A stretch of 64,000 nucleotides of DNA, from the NCBI RefSeq assembly GCF_035083965.1, contig NC_089725.1, positions 30,699,925 through 30,763,924 of the forward strand. The letters run 5' to 3'. The notes beneath the pieces are model-generated. The model worked only from the letters and a program-made list of their open reading frames with translations, did no database searches and had not been told where the DNA came from. This document shows positions 1 through 10,561 of the stretch, piece after piece (the first letter of the stretch is position 1; the number at the start of each line of letters is the position of its first letter). The stretch comes from Branchiostoma lanceolatum. Its lineage: Eukaryota; Chordata; Leptocardii; Amphioxiformes; Branchiostomatidae. A program made the position numbers and the translations under genes.

Positions 1-215
1 AACTTGTTATAATACAAAAGTGCTTACGGTTGAATTGTATGCAAACTTTGCTGTAACCTAGAATTGTCTTGTCATACATGAACAATACTTTTAATTTAAT
101 GTAATTTTATCGATCGGATGTTGTTAATAAGTCTCCTTAGTATATTGCTAACAAGATAATGGAAAAACTCAGATTTCAATAGTTTCTGAATAAAACGACG
201 TCTTACTGCATGCGG
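1..215 (+). other. 3' flank of an upstream RTK paralogue
   Basis: This stretch matches the DNA that follows the stop codon of the other units by a few hundred bases, for example 5410-5620 and 9120-9320. It includes the recurring phrases around CTTACGGTTGAATTGT and CAATACTTTTAAT. A polyadenylation signal AATAAA lies at 189-194, at the same place as in the other units. It is therefore the tail of another array member whose coding part lies outside the window. Confidence 0.8.
189..194 (+). terminator. Polyadenylation signal of the upstream array member
   Basis: AATAAA in the conserved 3' flank, at the same position as the signals after units B, C, D and E. Confidence 0.55.
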
Positions 216-224
216 TGTGTTATT

Positions 225-1358
225 ACCTTCGCCGAGAAGGTTATGCAGAGGGTAGCGTTTGTATGTATGTTTGTAAAGACCAGCATAACTCGAGAAGGCT
301 TGAGTGGATTGTCTTGATATTAGGTAGGTGGGTAGGTCTTGATGAGACTAGGAAATGATTAGATTTTGGGTCCCCTAGCGGCTTGTTACGGTACTGCAGC
401 GGAACTTCCTGTTTCGATATCTCGTGTTCTGGACAAGCCATGGAACTGATTTTTGAGTGGTAGATAGCTCTTTGGACAGAGAGTAAGTGGTATAGGTTTG
501 GGCCCCCTAGCGGCTTTTTTGGAACTGTAGGATCAGGTTTTGGTTCAGACTTTGAAAGGGAATAACTCAAGAAGGGCTTGATGGATGGTTATGATTTTTG
601 GTAAGTAGATAGCTTGAGTGATGATGTACATGATTAGATACGTATTATGCAAATCAGTATCTAATTTGCATAATTAATGAGGAAAGTTTATACATCCGCC
701 AAATTCCACGATAGGACTCTCAAACATGTGACATATTCAACTGAAGAAGAGAGAAATATTAATAGATATCAATTATGCAAATGAAGACCTCATTTGCATA
801 ATTAATGAGAAAATACTTTAACTCAAGATGGGCTTGATGGATGGTAATCATTTTTGGTATGTAGATAGCTTACGTGATGCTTTGTATGATAGGACGATAA
901 TTATGCAAATCAGATTCTAATTTGCATAATTAATGAGACAATTTATAAAACCCGCTGTGTTCCATAATATGACTATTGACATATGTGACATTTATTACTG
1001 AGGAATTTTGATAGATAAAAAAAATATGCAAATGTAGGCCTACATTGCATAATTAATGAGAAACTACTATAATTCCATACAGGTAAAGGATGGCAATTTC
1101 ATACTTGTGTCATTTGTAAGTTATGTGAATGTGAACATCGTTGAATCAAATTATGCTAATAAGGACCACATTTGCATAATTCATGATAAATGTTACTTTG
1201 TTAGCAAAACCTTCTTTGTTAAGCTCATACTTTTGTTTTTTGGGTGAAGAAGATCAACTGGTATGATTTATAATTGATGACAAACACCCCTGATACGTCA
1301 GTCATAAAGGTTAAAATCATTTGGCGAAGGTATGAGGTCGTGGAACTCTAGTATCTAT
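225..1358. repeat. Dispersed-repeat insertion with paired ATGCAAAT boxes
   Basis: The array spacer elsewhere runs without a break from the poly(A) region to the next 5' flank (compare 5620-5660). Here about 1.1 kb is inserted. The insert is built of degenerate direct repeats: GGCTTGATGGATGGT blocks near 574 and 830, and CCCCTAGCGGC near 371 and 501. Five times it carries ATTATGCAAAT followed 10-20 bases later by its inverse ATTTGCATAAT: 644/664, 772/792, 900/920, about 1025/1043, 1150/1170. No coding sequence was recognised in it. Confidence 0.65.
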
Positions 1359-2193
1359 ATGTATGAAGCTGTAATTCGTGCATTCTTAAAGTTATATAAG
1401 TTTAAGGGAACACTCTTGTAACAGAAAGTTGACAGTTGAGCCTCTCTTGCTACAAACAAGCTTTTATTTCATGCTGCTTTTTTACTGTAGAAACAAATCA
1501 GTCTACTACTTCTGTTACTTAAGAAAAGCACTTAATTCGAAAATTTAGGGAGACCGCCCACATACTTATTTCCAAGCTCACGTAAACCTGCATACACATT
1601 TGCTGACATGAAGAAATATGAACCATGGGAAATGTTTGTTTGTCATGAATGTCCAGTCCTGTCCTGTAACTAAAGAGCATTGTCTCTTTCCCATGCAATG
1701 GAGTGGTTTCTATAAACCATAGTCACAGATTTATAAATGAACGAACATATCATTACAATTAACGTTAAAAGTTTCGAAAGGAGGCGCTTTTATGGCAATG
1801 TTAGTTAATCACTAGTCAGCAGAATTTTAAGATATATTTTGTACTTTGTAGTTGACCATGACAACGTCAATGAACCTCCGCTTTTCAGACGTGTTAGTAT
1901 TTAATGTCCTTTCCCAGCAGAGTATGAGAAACATGAACCCAAACCTGGACACTCGATACCCTTTCATCACTGCCGCGGCCCTGTCGCGGAAGAATAGGTT
2001 TCTAACCGGAAACAAACCTGTGGAATCCCCCGCCCCCCTCCCGGGTTTATTTTATGCCAGGTCATTCCAAGCATATCCAAACAAACGTAAAATGCGGAAG
2101 TTCCTTGTTTGCACTTGTAGTTGGCTAGTGTCCCCGTGTAAGTTCCACGATTTACCACTGTTGGTAACCTCCCTGTGAGTGGACGGCCGCGTC
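1359..2193 (+). other. Conserved 5' flank of RTK unit A
   Basis: About 0.8 kb upstream of the first start codon is similar to the DNA upstream of every other unit (for example 5640-6837 and 13970-14812). It should contain the promoter and 5' UTR. Short ORFs here and on the opposite strand are not kept in frame between units and are not taken as genes. I see no clear TATA box that I would defend. Confidence 0.55.
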
Positions 2194-5006
2194 ATGGCAG
2201 TTCACCTGATACTAACACTTCTGATTAGTGTCTACGTCGTCTTTAGTCGGGCCAGGTTAGCGGAGGGGCGCAGCTTCAACGTTTCCGTGCCTGAAAATGT
2301 TACAGTCGGGACAGAAGTTGTCGGTGTGCGACACTGGCCGGCCATACAGAAAGCGGAACTTCCGTGTGTGAAAACGGAGGGAGATCCATACGACAGGTTC
2401 CTTCTGACTAACAGTGCACCCTTGTGGTAGCCACCCCCCTGGACTGGTCAGTACAGTCGGAATTCACCATCAAGATTCTCGTCGGGCGTCGACGAGAAGT
2501 CATGAGAGTGACGATCCAGGTTTCCGACGTCTCGGGCTATCCTCCCGTGTATAACGAGACGTGTGAAACTCCGACCAACCCAACCGGTAAGGACATTGGA
2601 GAATATCTGTTCAAAATTGACGTAAACGTGGAAGCCGAGACGGATACTGGAGACGTGTTTACAGCACAGAAGACATTCAAGAAGCATTCCGACAAACGGA
2701 CAAGCAGAAACAGGACAGCTTTATTCTACACAGAAAACAGCAATTGTCAACTACAGACGATATGAATTGTACATAACCTGAATGATATAGTTACTGCAGA
2801 CCAACTGTGGTCCGGGAAGTTCCGTAATGTGTCTTGTCGTGACGACGTCAGCAATTCCGATCTTACTCTCCACCTGTTCTCTTCATGGATGGGTGCTTCG
2901 ATGATGGGTGAATCGGCTTGGAGGTATGTCAGGGAACGATATACAGGCTCTCAAAAAAATCTCGACTTTATCTTCATGGCAACTTTGACTTTCCCAGCTA
3001 AGAGCACAGTTCGTTTTGTCTGCCAATTTCCGCAGTTTAGAAAACCTTTCAGAATAGAGTCCTCAAAATCAAGTTCAAACCCAACAAGACTTGTACACGT
3101 GCAGTCGTTAAACTTAGCTATCCATGCGCAAGGCTGTCCTGTTGGAAAGTATGGCTTACTCTGCGATAAAAACTGTATCTGTAAGAACGGCGCCCGCTGT
3201 CACGGGTTTAATGGGGCGTGTAAATGTCAACACGGCTGGCAGGGTGTAGCCTGTGACATTCCTAAGCCTGACATTGCAGTATCGACGACACCTAGCGATT
3301 CCTGGGCCATCTACATTTCCACCAACGTGACGATTCACTGTCGCGTGTACCACATTGATGTCCAAACTCTGTCGTTTCGATTTCCAAATGCATCTAAGAT
3401 CACCAGTGAAGGTGTAAATCAATTAGACATCAAGGTTTTCAATGCACAGTTACACGACAATGGTCACTATACGTGTCGGGCCAGAGACAAAGGCGGAAAT
3501 GTCTTCTATGCAACGGTTGTTTTAAACGTCAACTGTCCACCGAATAGAAAGGGTCAACTCTGTGATGAAGTGTGTGATTGCCTACATGGTGTCAGCTGTG
3601 ACCGGTGGGCTGGTTGTGTGTGTCCGCCGGGATGGACAGGAACCAAGTGTCAGACACAATGTCCGGAGGGCACGTACGGCAATAATTGTGCCAAGACCTG
3701 TGGCTGTCAAAATGGGGCGAGCTGTAGCCCTGACGACGGCAGGTGTAACTGCACGGCCGGCTGGTACGGATCGGAATGCAGCGGACCCTGCCCCAAAAGA
3801 AGGTACGGTTGGCGGTGCCGTCAGGTTTGCAGCTGTAAGAATAACGCCACCTGTCACCACGTGGACGGAAGTTGTGCGTGTGTGCCACCGTGGGGAGGGA
3901 GGAACTGTGACAAACAGACTACGTCCCTGTTAGAAATCTTTGTTCCCTTGGGCTCAATACTCCTAGTTGTTACTGTAGTACTACTCGTACTTTATAAGAC
4001 AGGATTTTCATGTAGCATCGTGAAAAACGAAGGCCACGAAGCCGAAGTTTTACGTGAACTGAGGAGAATGGAGCACGACCTAGCGCAGAGTCTACAGCCG
4101 GGCTGGCTCAAACGTTGGGAGAAGAAGATCCACCATCTTACTTCTGGTCCGCTGATAGGGGAAGGGATGTTTGGGCTCGTCAGAAGGGCACAACTGCGCA
4201 CACCGGAGGGAGAGCTCGACGTTGCCGCCAAGACAGTTCGCGTCGAGGACTCCCAGTCCTACCGAGACTTCTACAGAGAAGCAGCCATACTGGTAGCTGT
4301 GCACCAGGTACGGAATGGTGATTGCCGTGAGTCCAACATTATTCGTCTTCTGGGGCTCATCACCAAGTCTGCGGAGAAGTATATTCTTCTGGAATATGCG
4401 CCGAAAGGCGATCTGCTCGGTTTCTTACGGGGGATAAAGAACGCCCGTCAGGAAGACCTACTTGGAAACCTTCTTGGATACGCAGTCCACATATCACGAG
4501 CTCTTCAAGAACTGGAACACTTGAGAATCGCCCATCGCGACGTTGCCGCTCGCAATGTCCTGATCACTGCCGATGACGTGGCCAAGTTGGCTGACTTTGG
4601 CCTGGCCAGAGATGTCTATGCCACTACTCAGTACGTACGAACCAACCGCCAAGGCGTTGACGAATTCCTTCCGCTGAAGTGGATGGCGCTAGAGTCAATC
4701 GAGACCGGCGAGTACACCTGTCAGAGTGACGTCTGGTCCTTCGGCGTGCTGCTGTGGGAGATCGCCACGCTGGGAAAAGATCCGTGCTACGATGGCAAGA
4801 TTCAGCTGGACTTTCTTCAGATGGTAGGGATTCTGGAGCGAGGAGTACGTCTCGAGAGGCCGCCGGGATGTCCAGAGGACCTGTACCGACTGATGAGGTC
4901 GTGTTGGCGCGACGTTCCAGCTACAAGACCGACTCCAGATGGGATAGAAAAGAGGCTGCTGCAACTGCTCCCACACGACGTCATTGAAATGGAGACTGCA
5001 CTGTAG
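2194..5006 (+). pseudogene. RTK paralogue A, disrupted (frameshift plus stop)
   Basis: This is the first complete array unit. The start is the ATG in GCGTCATGG, at the same place as in the intact units. Two lesions break it relative to units D and E. One base is missing near 2411, in the segment that reads CTGACTAAGGAG in D, and an arginine codon has become TGA at 2763-2765. From 2766 the frame is open to 5006 and encodes EGF, Ig, three EGF-like modules, a membrane helix and a tyrosine kinase. The kinase keeps its glycine loop (GEGMFG), VAAK lysine, HRDVAARN and DFG motifs, and the C-terminal ETAL. Without correction the long receptor cannot be made. A downstream start would lack the signal peptide. 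It is probably a pseudogene, but recent, because the rest is not decayed. Sequencing error at either site cannot be excluded. Confidence 0.85.
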
Positions 5007-5599
5007 ACATTCTATATCTGGAAATGTTATATAAACTGTCGGAACGCAGACTGAACATGTGCTACGGTTTTGCCCTTGCAGTCTCCAAATCTGCAAAATA
5101 GGCTCCCTCGCTATCTCCAGCTCGAAATCAGACATGCAGCATGCAACTCAGGCAAACTCGGCACTACAAACTGCCAACCGGGACTAAGCGGCACCTATCT
5201 AGTCCAGTCCCATCAATGTATTCAAATTGTTAATGCGCTGCAAATTTCCGACTGAATTGTGTTGAAAGACTTGCTGCAACACAGAAGTGTAAAGACCATT
5301 TCATGGACAATACTTGGACTTTGTACATTTTATTGTATATTTCAGATATGATGTGTCATACTCCATGATATATTTCTACCTAGATAAGGTAACTTAATGA
5401 TTGAACTGTGGTTAAATACTTGCTCTAACCCAGAGATGCTTACGGTTGAATTGTGTGTAAAATTTGCTGTAACCCAGAATTGTCTTGGCAGTCATGAACA
5501 ATACTTTTAATATAATTTGATTCTATCGGATTTTGTTAATAAATCCTTAGTATATTGCTCACAAGATGATTGAAAAAACTCAGTTTTCAATAGGTTCTA

Positions 5600-5605
5600 A
5601 ATGAA
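5600..5605 (+). terminator. Degenerate poly(A) signal after RTK A
   Basis: At the position where the other units have AATAAA, unit A has AATGAA (in TTCTAAATGAAACG). The loss fits its pseudogene status but is not proof of it. Confidence 0.35.
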
Positions 5606-6388
5606 ACGAACTATGACTGCATATGGTGTGTTATATTGATATGTATGTAGCTGTGATCCGTGCATTCTTTAAGTTATATAAGTTTTAGGGAACACTCTTG
5701 TAATAGAAAGTTGTGCAGTTGCTCAGCCTCTCTTGCTACAAACAAGCTTTTATTTCATGCTGCTTTTGTACTGTGGAAACAAATCAGTCTACTGGTTCTG
5801 CTACTTAAGAAACGCAGTTTATTCGGTAAATTTATGAAGACCGCCCACATACTTATTTCCGAGCTCACGTAAACCTGCATGCACATTTGCTGACATGAAG
5901 AAATTTGAACCATGGGAAATGGTTGTTTGTCATGAATGTCCAGTCCTGTCCTGTAACTAAAGAGCATTGTCTCTTTCTTATGCAACGGGGCGGTTTTCTA
6001 TAAACCAAAGTCACAGATTTACAAATGAACATATTATGGACGTTAAGTGTTACAATTTTCGAAAGGGGGGCTTTTAGGGCAATGTTAGTTAATCACTAGT
6101 AAGCAGAATTTTAAGATATATTTTGTACTTTGTAGTTGACCATGACAACGTCAATGAACCTTCCGCCTCCGCTTTTCAGACGTGTTAGTATTTAATGTCA
6201 TTTCCCAGCAGAGTATGAGAAACATGAACCCAAACCTGGACACTCGATACCCTTTCGTCACCGCGGCCAATGGCGGCCCTGTCGCGGAAGAATAGGTTTG
6301 TGACCGTAAACAAGCCTGTGGAATCCATCCCACCGACTTTTTGTTATACATGGTAGTCCAAGCCTACCCAAACAGACGCCGAATGCGG

Positions 6389-6745
6389 TGTCAAGCGAAA
6401 TTTCTGACCTTGCCAAATATGTGACTGAGAGGTCAGCTACTACACCTGAGCACGACACTTTTGAGGGGATTCCAGTATACGTGAGAGGAGTGCCCTAAGT
6501 GCAAAATATTCGTGGGACGTGGTGATTTTCAACCACATGTCTGACTTTATTCCTAACCATAACTCTAAGTCTAGCCCAAAACCCCTTCCCTGATCCTTAC
6601 GCTAATCCTACCTAAAAAACTTTCCCTGCCCCCATCGATCTCAGCCCTTACTTTACACGTATACTGGAATCTCCCCAGAAGTGTCGTGTTCAGGTGTAGT
6701 TGCTGACCTCTCACATATTTGGCAGCTCAGGGATTTGGCTTTACA
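6389..6745. mobile_element. MITE in the 5' flank of RTK B
   Basis: A 357-bp insertion is absent from the same place in units A, D, E and F. Its ends are inverted copies. The left end begins TGTCAAGC and continues to CCAAATATGTGA and a block containing CACCTGAGCACGACAC. The right end is its reverse complement with few changes, giving inverted repeats of about 100 bp. GCGG stands on both sides (6385-6388 and 6746-6749) and may be a 4-bp target duplication. No coding capacity. It ends about 90 bp upstream of the ATG, so it may affect the promoter or 5' UTR. Confidence 0.75.
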
Positions 6746-6837
6746 GCGGAAGTTCCTTGTTTGCACTTGACGTGTCCCTATATGAGCTCCACGGTTTGCT
6801 ACTGTCGGTAACTTCCCTGTTAGAGGACGGCCGCGTC

Positions 6838-8706
6838 ATGGCAGTTAAACTGTTACTGACACTTCTGATTAGTGTCTACGTCGTCTTCAGTCGGGCCAGG
6901 TTAGCGGAGGGGCGCAGCTTCAACGTTTCCGTGCCTGAAAATGCTGAAGTCGGGACAGAGGTCGACGGTGTGCGACACTGGCTGGCCATGCAGAAACTTC
7001 CGTGTGTGAAAACGGAGGGAGATCCGTACGGCAGGTTCCTTCTGACTAACGAGTGCACCCTTGTGGTCGCCAACCCCCTGGACTGGTCAGTGCAGTCGGA
7101 ATACACCATCAAATTTCACGTCGGGCGTCGTCGAGAAGTTACGAGCGTGGCGATACAGATTACCGACGTCTCGGGCTATCCTCCCGTGTATAACGAGACG
7201 TGTGAAACTCCGATCAACCCAACCGGTAAGAACACTAGAGAATATCTGTTCAAAATTGACGTGAACTTTGAAGCCGAGACGGATACTGGAGACGTGTTTG
7301 TTGGTAGAAAGACAATAAGCATGCGGCCGAACGACAGGACACCTAATTCTACAATATTCTATACAGAAAACAGCAGTTGTCACTTGGAGGTGTTGTTGTT
7401 TTTAACTAACCTGACGTATTTAGTAGCTGCAGAGCAGCTGTGGTTAGGAAAGTTCCGTAACATGGCTTGTCGTTCAGACATTAGCAATTCCGACATTTCC
7501 ATTAACCTGCTCATGGGTGATTCCATTCCGTGGTACTACAGGCCACTATTTCCAGTCTACATCAACTCTATATTGAAGTCAATTTTTACTTTCCCAGCAA
7601 AGAGTACAGTTCGTTTTGTCTGCAAAGTTCCTCAGTTAGGAAAACCAGTCAGAATAACCCCACCCCCAAACCCCACAAGACTTGTACATGTGCAGTCATT
7701 GAACATAGAACTCCATCCGCAAGGCTGTCCTGCTGGAAAATACGGCTTACTCTGCGATAAAAACTGTATCTGTAAGAATGGCGCCCGCTGTCATGGGTTC
7801 AACGGGGCGTGTAAATGTCAACACGGCTGGCAAGGTGTAGCCTGCGACATTCCTAAACCTGACATTGCATTGACGACGACACTAAGCGATTCTCGGGCCA
7901 TCTACATGTCATCCAATGTGACGATTTACTGCCGTGTGTACCACATTGATGTCGAAACTCTGTCGTTCCGGTTTCCAAATACATCTGAGATCACAAGTGA
8001 AGGAGTAAATCAATTCAACGCAAAGGTTTTCAACGCACAGTTACACGACAAAGGTCACTATACGTGTCAGGCAAGAGACAAAGGCGGAAAGGTCTTCAAT
8101 GCAACAATTATGTTGAATGTCAACTGTCCACCAAATAGAAAAGGCGAACTCTGTGATGAAGTGTGTGATTGCCTACATGGGGCCAGCTGTGACCGGTGGA
8201 CTGGTTGTGCGTGTCCGCCGGGATGGACGGGAACCAGGTGTCAGACACAATGTCCGGAGGGCATGTACGGTAAAGGCTGTGCCAAGACCTGCGGCTGTCA
8301 AAATGGGGCGAGCTGTAGCCTTGACGACGGCAGGTGTAACTGCACGGCCGGCTGGTACGGATGGAATTGCGACGGAGCCTGTCCAAAAAGCAGGTACGGT
8401 TGGCGGTGCCGACAGGTTTGCAGCTGTGAGAACAACGCCACCTGTCACCACGTGGACGGCAGCTGTGCGTGTGCGCCACCGTGGGGAGGGAGGAACTGTG
8501 ACAAACCTGCCGTCACCCAGGCCACATCGCTGATCGAAATCCTTGTTCCCCTGGGCTCAATACTCCTGGTTGTTATTGTAGTACTAATCGTGCTTTACAA
8601 GACAGGATTTGCATGTAGCGTCGTGAAAAACGAAGGCCACGAAGCCGAAAATAGACTGTTGCAACTGCTTCCACATGACGTCATTGAAATGGAGACTGCA
8701 CTGTAG
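6838..8706 (+). CDS. RTK paralogue B, kinase-less membrane receptor
   Basis: Predicted 622-aa type I membrane protein. The ATG at 6838 matches the start of the other units; an in-frame extension to 6700 exists only because of the inserted MITE. It has a signal peptide (about 1-23), cadherin-like segment, a region of unknown fold, EGF, Ig (with CRVYHID and HYTCQA), three EGF-like modules and a membrane helix at about 564-588. The cytoplasmic side is only about 34 residues: after EGHEAE the sequence jumps to NRLLQLLPHDVIEMETAL, the end of the normal receptor. Compared with unit C, exactly 903 bp (301 codons) between two GAA triplets are missing, removing the juxtamembrane part and the whole kinase without shifting frame. 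It could act as a decoy or dominant-negative receptor (inference). It carries the same MITE as C and is its closest relative. An assembly artefact is possible but would have to be in frame. Confidence 0.85.
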   Translation: MAVKLLLTLLISVYVVFSRARLAEGRSFNVSVPENAEVGTEVDGVRHWLAMQKLPCVKTEGDPYGRFLLTNECTLVVANPLDWSVQSEYTIKFHVGRRREVTSVAIQITDVSGYPPVYNETCETPINPTGKNTREYLFKIDVNFEAETDTGDVFVGRKTISMRPNDRTPNSTIFYTENSSCHLEVLLFLTNLTYLVAAEQLWLGKFRNMACRSDISNSDISINLLMGDSIPWYYRPLFPVYINSILKSIFTFPAKSTVRFVCKVPQLGKPVRITPPPNPTRLVHVQSLNIELHPQGCPAGKYGLLCDKNCICKNGARCHGFNGACKCQHGWQGVACDIPKPDIALTTTLSDSRAIYMSSNVTIYCRVYHIDVETLSFRFPNTSEITSEGVNQFNAKVFNAQLHDKGHYTCQARDKGGKVFNATIMLNVNCPPNRKGELCDEVCDCLHGASCDRWTGCACPPGWTGTRCQTQCPEGMYGKGCAKTCGCQNGASCSLDDGRCNCTAGWYGWNCDGACPKSRYGWRCRQVCSCENNATCHHVDGSCACAPPWGGRNCDKPAVTQATSLIEILVPLGSILLVVIVVLIVLYKTGFACSVVKNEGHEAENRLLQLLPHDVIEMETAL

Positions 8707-9301
8707 ACATTCTGTATCTGGAAATGACATATAAACTGTCGGTACGCAGACTGAACATGTGCTACGGTTTTGCCCTGGCAGTCATCAAATCAGCAACGTA
8801 CGCTCCCTGGCTATCTCCAGGTCGAAGTCAGACATACAGCATACAACTTAGGTACATCCGACACTACAAACGGCCAACCGGGACTAAGCGGCACCTATCT
8901 AGTCCCTTCTCATCAATTTTTCCAAATTCTGAATGCGCTGTAAATTTCCGACTGAATTGTGTTGAAAGACTTGCTGTAAAACAGAAGTTTAATGATAATG
9001 TCATGGACAATACTTGGACTTTGTACTTTTTTCTTGGATATTTCAGATATGATGTATCATACTCCATGATATATTTCTAACTAGATAAGGTAACTTAATG
9101 ATTGAACTGTGATTAAATACTTGCTGTAACCCAGAAATGCTTACGGTTGAAGTGTGTGTAAAGTTTGCTGTAACCCAGAATTGTCTTGGCAGTCATGAAC
9201 AATACTTTTTAATGGAATTTAATTCTATCAGATGTTGTTAATAATTCCCCTTAGTATATTGTTCACAAGTTGATGAAAAACTCAGATTTCAATAGGTTCT
9301 A

Positions 9302-9307
9302 AATAAA
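9302..9307 (+). terminator. Polyadenylation signal of RTK B
   Basis: AATAAA about 600 bp after the stop codon, in TTCTAAATAAAATG, at the position shared by the units. Confidence 0.55.
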
Positions 9308-10096
9308 ATGATTTTTTACTGCATGCGATGTGTTATATTTATATGTTTGTAGCTGTAATTCGTGCATTCTTAAAGTTCTATAAGTTTTAGGGAACTCTCT
9401 TGTAATAGAAAGTTGTGCAGTTGAGCCTCTCTTGGTACAAACAAGCGGCTAGCTTTTATTTCATGCTACTTTTGAACGGTGGAAACAAATCAGTCTACTA
9501 CTTTTGCTACTTAAGAAATGCTGTTTATTTGCTAAATTTATGGAGACCGTCACTTACTTATTTTCAAGCTCACGTTAACCTGCATACACATTTGCTGACA
9601 TGAAGGAAATGAACCATGGGAAATGGTCGATCGTCATGAATGTCCAGTTCTGTAACTATGGAGCTTTGTCTCTTTCCCATGCAATAGAGTGGTTTCTATA
9701 AACCAAAGTCACAGATTTACAAATGAACACATCATTACAATTAACTTTAAGTGCTACAAGGTTAGAAAGAGGCGCTTTTAGGGCAATGTTACTTAATCAC
9801 CAGTAAGCAGAATTTCAAGATATATTTTGTACTTTGTAGTTGACCGTAAGAACGTCAATAAACCTTCCGCCTCCACTTTTCAGCGGTGTTAGTATCCAAT
9901 GTCATTTTCCCAGTAGATTATGAGAAACATGAACCCAAACCTGGACACTCGATACCCTTTCGTCACTGCCGCGGCCAATGGCGGCCCTGTCGCGGAAGAA
10001 TAGGTTTGTGACCGTAAACAAGCCTGTGGAATCCATCCCACCGACTTTTTGTTATACATGGTAGTCCAAGCCTATCCAAACAGACGTGAAATTCGG

Positions 10097-10469
10097 TGTC
10101 AAGCGAAATTTCTGACCTTGCCAAATACGTGACCGACAGGTCAGCTACTGCACCTGAGCACGACACTTTTAAGGGGATTCCAGTATACTTGAGAGGAGTG
10201 CTCTAAGTGCAAAATATTTGCGGGACGTGGTGAGTTTCAACCACATGTCTAAACCTATTCCTAACCATAACTCTAAATCTAGCCCAAAACCCCTTCCCTA
10301 ATCCTTACGCTAATCCTACCTAAAATAATTTTCCCTGCCCCCATTGTTCTCAGCCCTTACTCCACACAGGTGCCCCTCTCACGTATACTGGAATCTCCCC
10401 AAAAGTGTCGTGTTCAGGTGTAGTAGCTGACCTCTCACATATTTGGCAGCTCAAGGATTTGGCTTTACA
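10097..10469. mobile_element. MITE in the 5' flank of RTK C
   Basis: A 373-bp copy of the element found before unit B, at the same position, with the same inverted ends beginning TGTCAAGC and closing with GGCTTTACA. Sharing the insertion site shows that B and C descend from one unit that already carried it. An extra GGTGCCCCTCTC stretch near 10369 restores part of the right inverted repeat that is shorter in B. Confidence 0.75.
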
Positions 10470-10561
10470 GCGGAAGTTCCTTGCTTGCACTTGACGTGTC
10501 CCTATATGAGTTCCACGGTTTGCTACTGTCGGTAACTTCCCTGTTAGAGGACGGCCGCGTC

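Noticed and set aside
6700-10561. N-terminal extensions of RTK B (from 6700) and C (from 10481)
   Set aside because: They arise from MITE or flank sequence. The other units have a stop before the shared ATG, and the signal peptide starts at that ATG.
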